Assembly (NCBI RefSeq): GCF_011752565.1
Contig: NZ_VWXK01000005.1
Coordinates: 124,001-188,000 of the forward strand
Direction of reading: 5' to 3'
Source of the DNA: Pantoea sp. Ap-967
GTDB lineage: Bacteria; Pseudomonadota; Gammaproteobacteria; Pseudomonadales; Pseudomonadaceae
DNA length: 64,000 nucleotides
How positions within the stretch are numbered: position 1 is the stretch's first letter; every line of letters begins with the position of its first letter. Below the pieces are notes generated by a model. The model was given only the letters and a program-made list of their open reading frames with translations, searched no databases and had not been told where the DNA came from. Positions 62,871-64,000 of this stretch are shown here, in pieces. A program made the position numbers and the translations under genes.

Positions 62871-63659
62871 TCAGGCAGCGGCCTTGGGTGGAAATTTCGG
62901 TGCGTGCAGCCCCAGCTGCATGGCCTGGTGGACCATGGCCATGATGTCTTCGTGGGCCAGGTCGAACAGGCGCTTCATGTTCGGCAGCACGAAGTACACC
63001 GGCTGCAGGATATCGATGCGGTACGGCGTGCGCATGGCCTCGACCGGGTCGAAGGCCTGGTGCTCAGGCGCGGCCGACAGGCTGTAGACGGTTTCCTTCG
63101 GCGAGGAGAGGATGCCGCCGCCGTAGATCTTGCGCCCCTGGGCGGTTTCCATCAGGCCGAACTCGATGGTCATCCAGTACAGACGCGCCAGGTACACCCG
63201 TTGTTCCTTGGTCGCGGCCAGGCCGAGCTTGCCATAGGTGTGGGTGAATTCGGCGAAGAACGGGTTGGTCAGCAGTGGGCAGTGGCCGAAGATCTCGTGG
63301 AAGATGTCCGGTTCCTGCAAGTAGTCCAGTTCTTCTGGGGTGCGGATGAACGTCGCGACCGGGAAGCGCTTGCTGGCGAGCAGTTCGAAGAAGGTTTGGA
63401 AGGGGATCAGCGCCGGCACCCGGGCGACTTGCCAGCCCGTGGTCGCGCCCAGCACCTTGTTCACCTCGCCCAGCTGCGGGATGCGGTCATGGGGCAGCTT
63501 GAGCTGGTCGATGCCGTCGAGGTATTCCTGGCACGCACGGCCTTCGATGACCTTCAGTTGGCGGGTAATCAGCGTGTTCCACACCGCATGCTCTTGCTGC
63601 GGGTAGTCGATAAAACCATGCGCATCGGGCTCGCGTGCCACGTACTGCGTCTGTTTCAT
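62871..63659 (-). CDS. phhA: Phenylalanine 4-hydroxylase
   Basis: 262 residues, the usual bacterial length. A non-haem iron enzyme that converts Phe to Tyr with tetrahydropterin and O2, the first step of Phe catabolism. Iron ligands are in [10 protein letters not shown] (two His) and in the later FGLMET stretch (Glu), with the pterin loop before. It is divergent from phhR, with a TyrR-like box 118-136 bp upstream. phhB follows. Confidence 0.96.
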   Translation of the reverse strand: MKQTQYVAREPDAHGFIDYPQQEHAVWNTLITRQLKVIEGRACQEYLDGIDQLKLPHDRIPQLGEVNKVLGATTGWQVARVPALIPFQTFFELLASKRFPVATFIRTPEELDYLQEPDIFHEIFGHCPLLTNPFFAEFTHTYGKLGLAATKEQRVYLARLYWMTIEFGLMETAQGRKIYGGGILSSPKETVYSLSAAPEHQAFDPVEAMRTPYRIDILQPVYFVLPNMKRLFDLAHEDIMAMVHQAMQLGLHAPKFPPKAAA

Positions 63660-63777
63660 GTGGCTCTCCTGGTGAGGGCTTTCTTGTTATGTCCACGACA
63701 TGCATCAGAAATAGCCCTTCACGGGAGCATTTGCACAGGGGGTGATAGGGTAGCCGGGTGCTTGATTTCGGTATTTT

Positions 63778-63795
63778 TGTAACGATAATTTTACA
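63778..63795. promoter_or_regulatory. PhhR box (TyrR-type) between phhA and phhR
   Basis: TGTAAC-GATAAT-TTTACA, one mismatch from TGTAAA-N6-TTTACA. It is also a perfect TTTTGTAA-N8-TTACAAAA inverted repeat (63775-63798). Confidence 0.75.
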
Positions 63796-63914
63796 AAAGC
63801 GGCCGAGTATCGGAAAATTCGCCTCGTCAGGCGGGCAGAACCTGTGTTTTTGTCAGCTTATCTTTACGACTTTTCTGCGGGCAGTTGAAAAACTTCGCCG
63901 CTTCGAGAGCTTCC

Positions 63915-64000
63915 ATGCGCATCAAAGTGCACTGCCAGAACCGCATCGGCATTCTTCGCGACATCCTCAACCTGCTGGTGGAGTACGGCATCAACGTGCT
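63915..64000 (+). CDS. phhR: PhhR (TyrR-type regulator), N-terminal fragment
   Basis: Only the first 28 codons lie in the window; the gene runs off the right edge. MRIKVHCQNRIGILRDILN is the start of the ACT domain that opens TyrR-family regulators. PhhR activates phenylalanine and tyrosine catabolic genes when aromatic amino acids are present. It is divergent from phhA, with a matching box in the shared promoter region. Confidence 0.9.
   Translation, partial: MRIKVHCQNRIGILRDILNLLVEYGINV

Overview
The window looks like the chromosome of a fluorescent pseudomonad of the Pseudomonas putida group. The grounds are high GC, many palindromic REP elements of the two kinds seen in that group (GTAGGAGCGGGCTTGCCCCG and GTAGGAGCGAGC...GCTCGCGAT), the phhA-phhB-phhR phenylalanine block, the gbuA-gbuR-aer block and a Lap-type adhesin secretion system. 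No rRNA, tRNA, CRISPR array, phage, integrase or insertion sequence was seen.

Layout. 1-9400: end of a mechanosensitive channel gene, a DEAD-box helicase, a small EutH transport cluster (SDR, EutH, LuxR regulator), a HI1419/HI1420-type toxin-antitoxin pair, and two exporters, one with a divergent LysR regulator. 9396-9697: an ANR-box-driven small RNA/small protein unit of the PA1414 (SicX) kind. 9819-15109: guanidinobutyrate block (symporter, guanidinobutyrase, LysR regulator, Aer-type energy-taxis receptor). 16081-28674: a complete type I secreted adhesin system. LapE-, LapB- and LapC-like secretion genes diverge from a 2367-residue LapA/MapA-like adhesin that carries a TAAG LapG-type site, a von Willebrand A domain and RTX repeats. 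28848-35144: YbaN, YecA-like, RecQ, a MarR regulator and PlpD. 35213-41778: small redox protein, exporter, two AraC regulators, LpxH-like phosphoesterase, TrkH and nitroreductase. 41870-44615: a Cpx-like envelope-stress system with a CpxP/Spy-like gene between regulator and kinase.

44746-50062 is housekeeping: YciI, YciB, a PHP-domain RNase, YciO, ScpA, ScpB and RluB. 50730-57662 holds an aromatic amino acid permease, a LysR gene divergent from a YdiJ-like D-2-hydroxyglutarate dehydrogenase, and an MFS exporter. 57743-61930 encodes a 1395-residue protein that I do not recognise as a whole but whose last ~145 residues look like a deaminase-fold toxin domain. It has no visible immunity gene. 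62476-64000 is phhB, phhA and the start of phhR.

The systems most worth attention are the large deaminase-like protein, the self-contained second adhesin system with candidate FleQ control and a structured leader, the ANR-driven small RNA, and the Cpx-like unit with an internal terminator. Function calls come from reading motifs and from memory of the families; no database search was run. KT2440 and P. aeruginosa gene neighbours are recalled, not checked.
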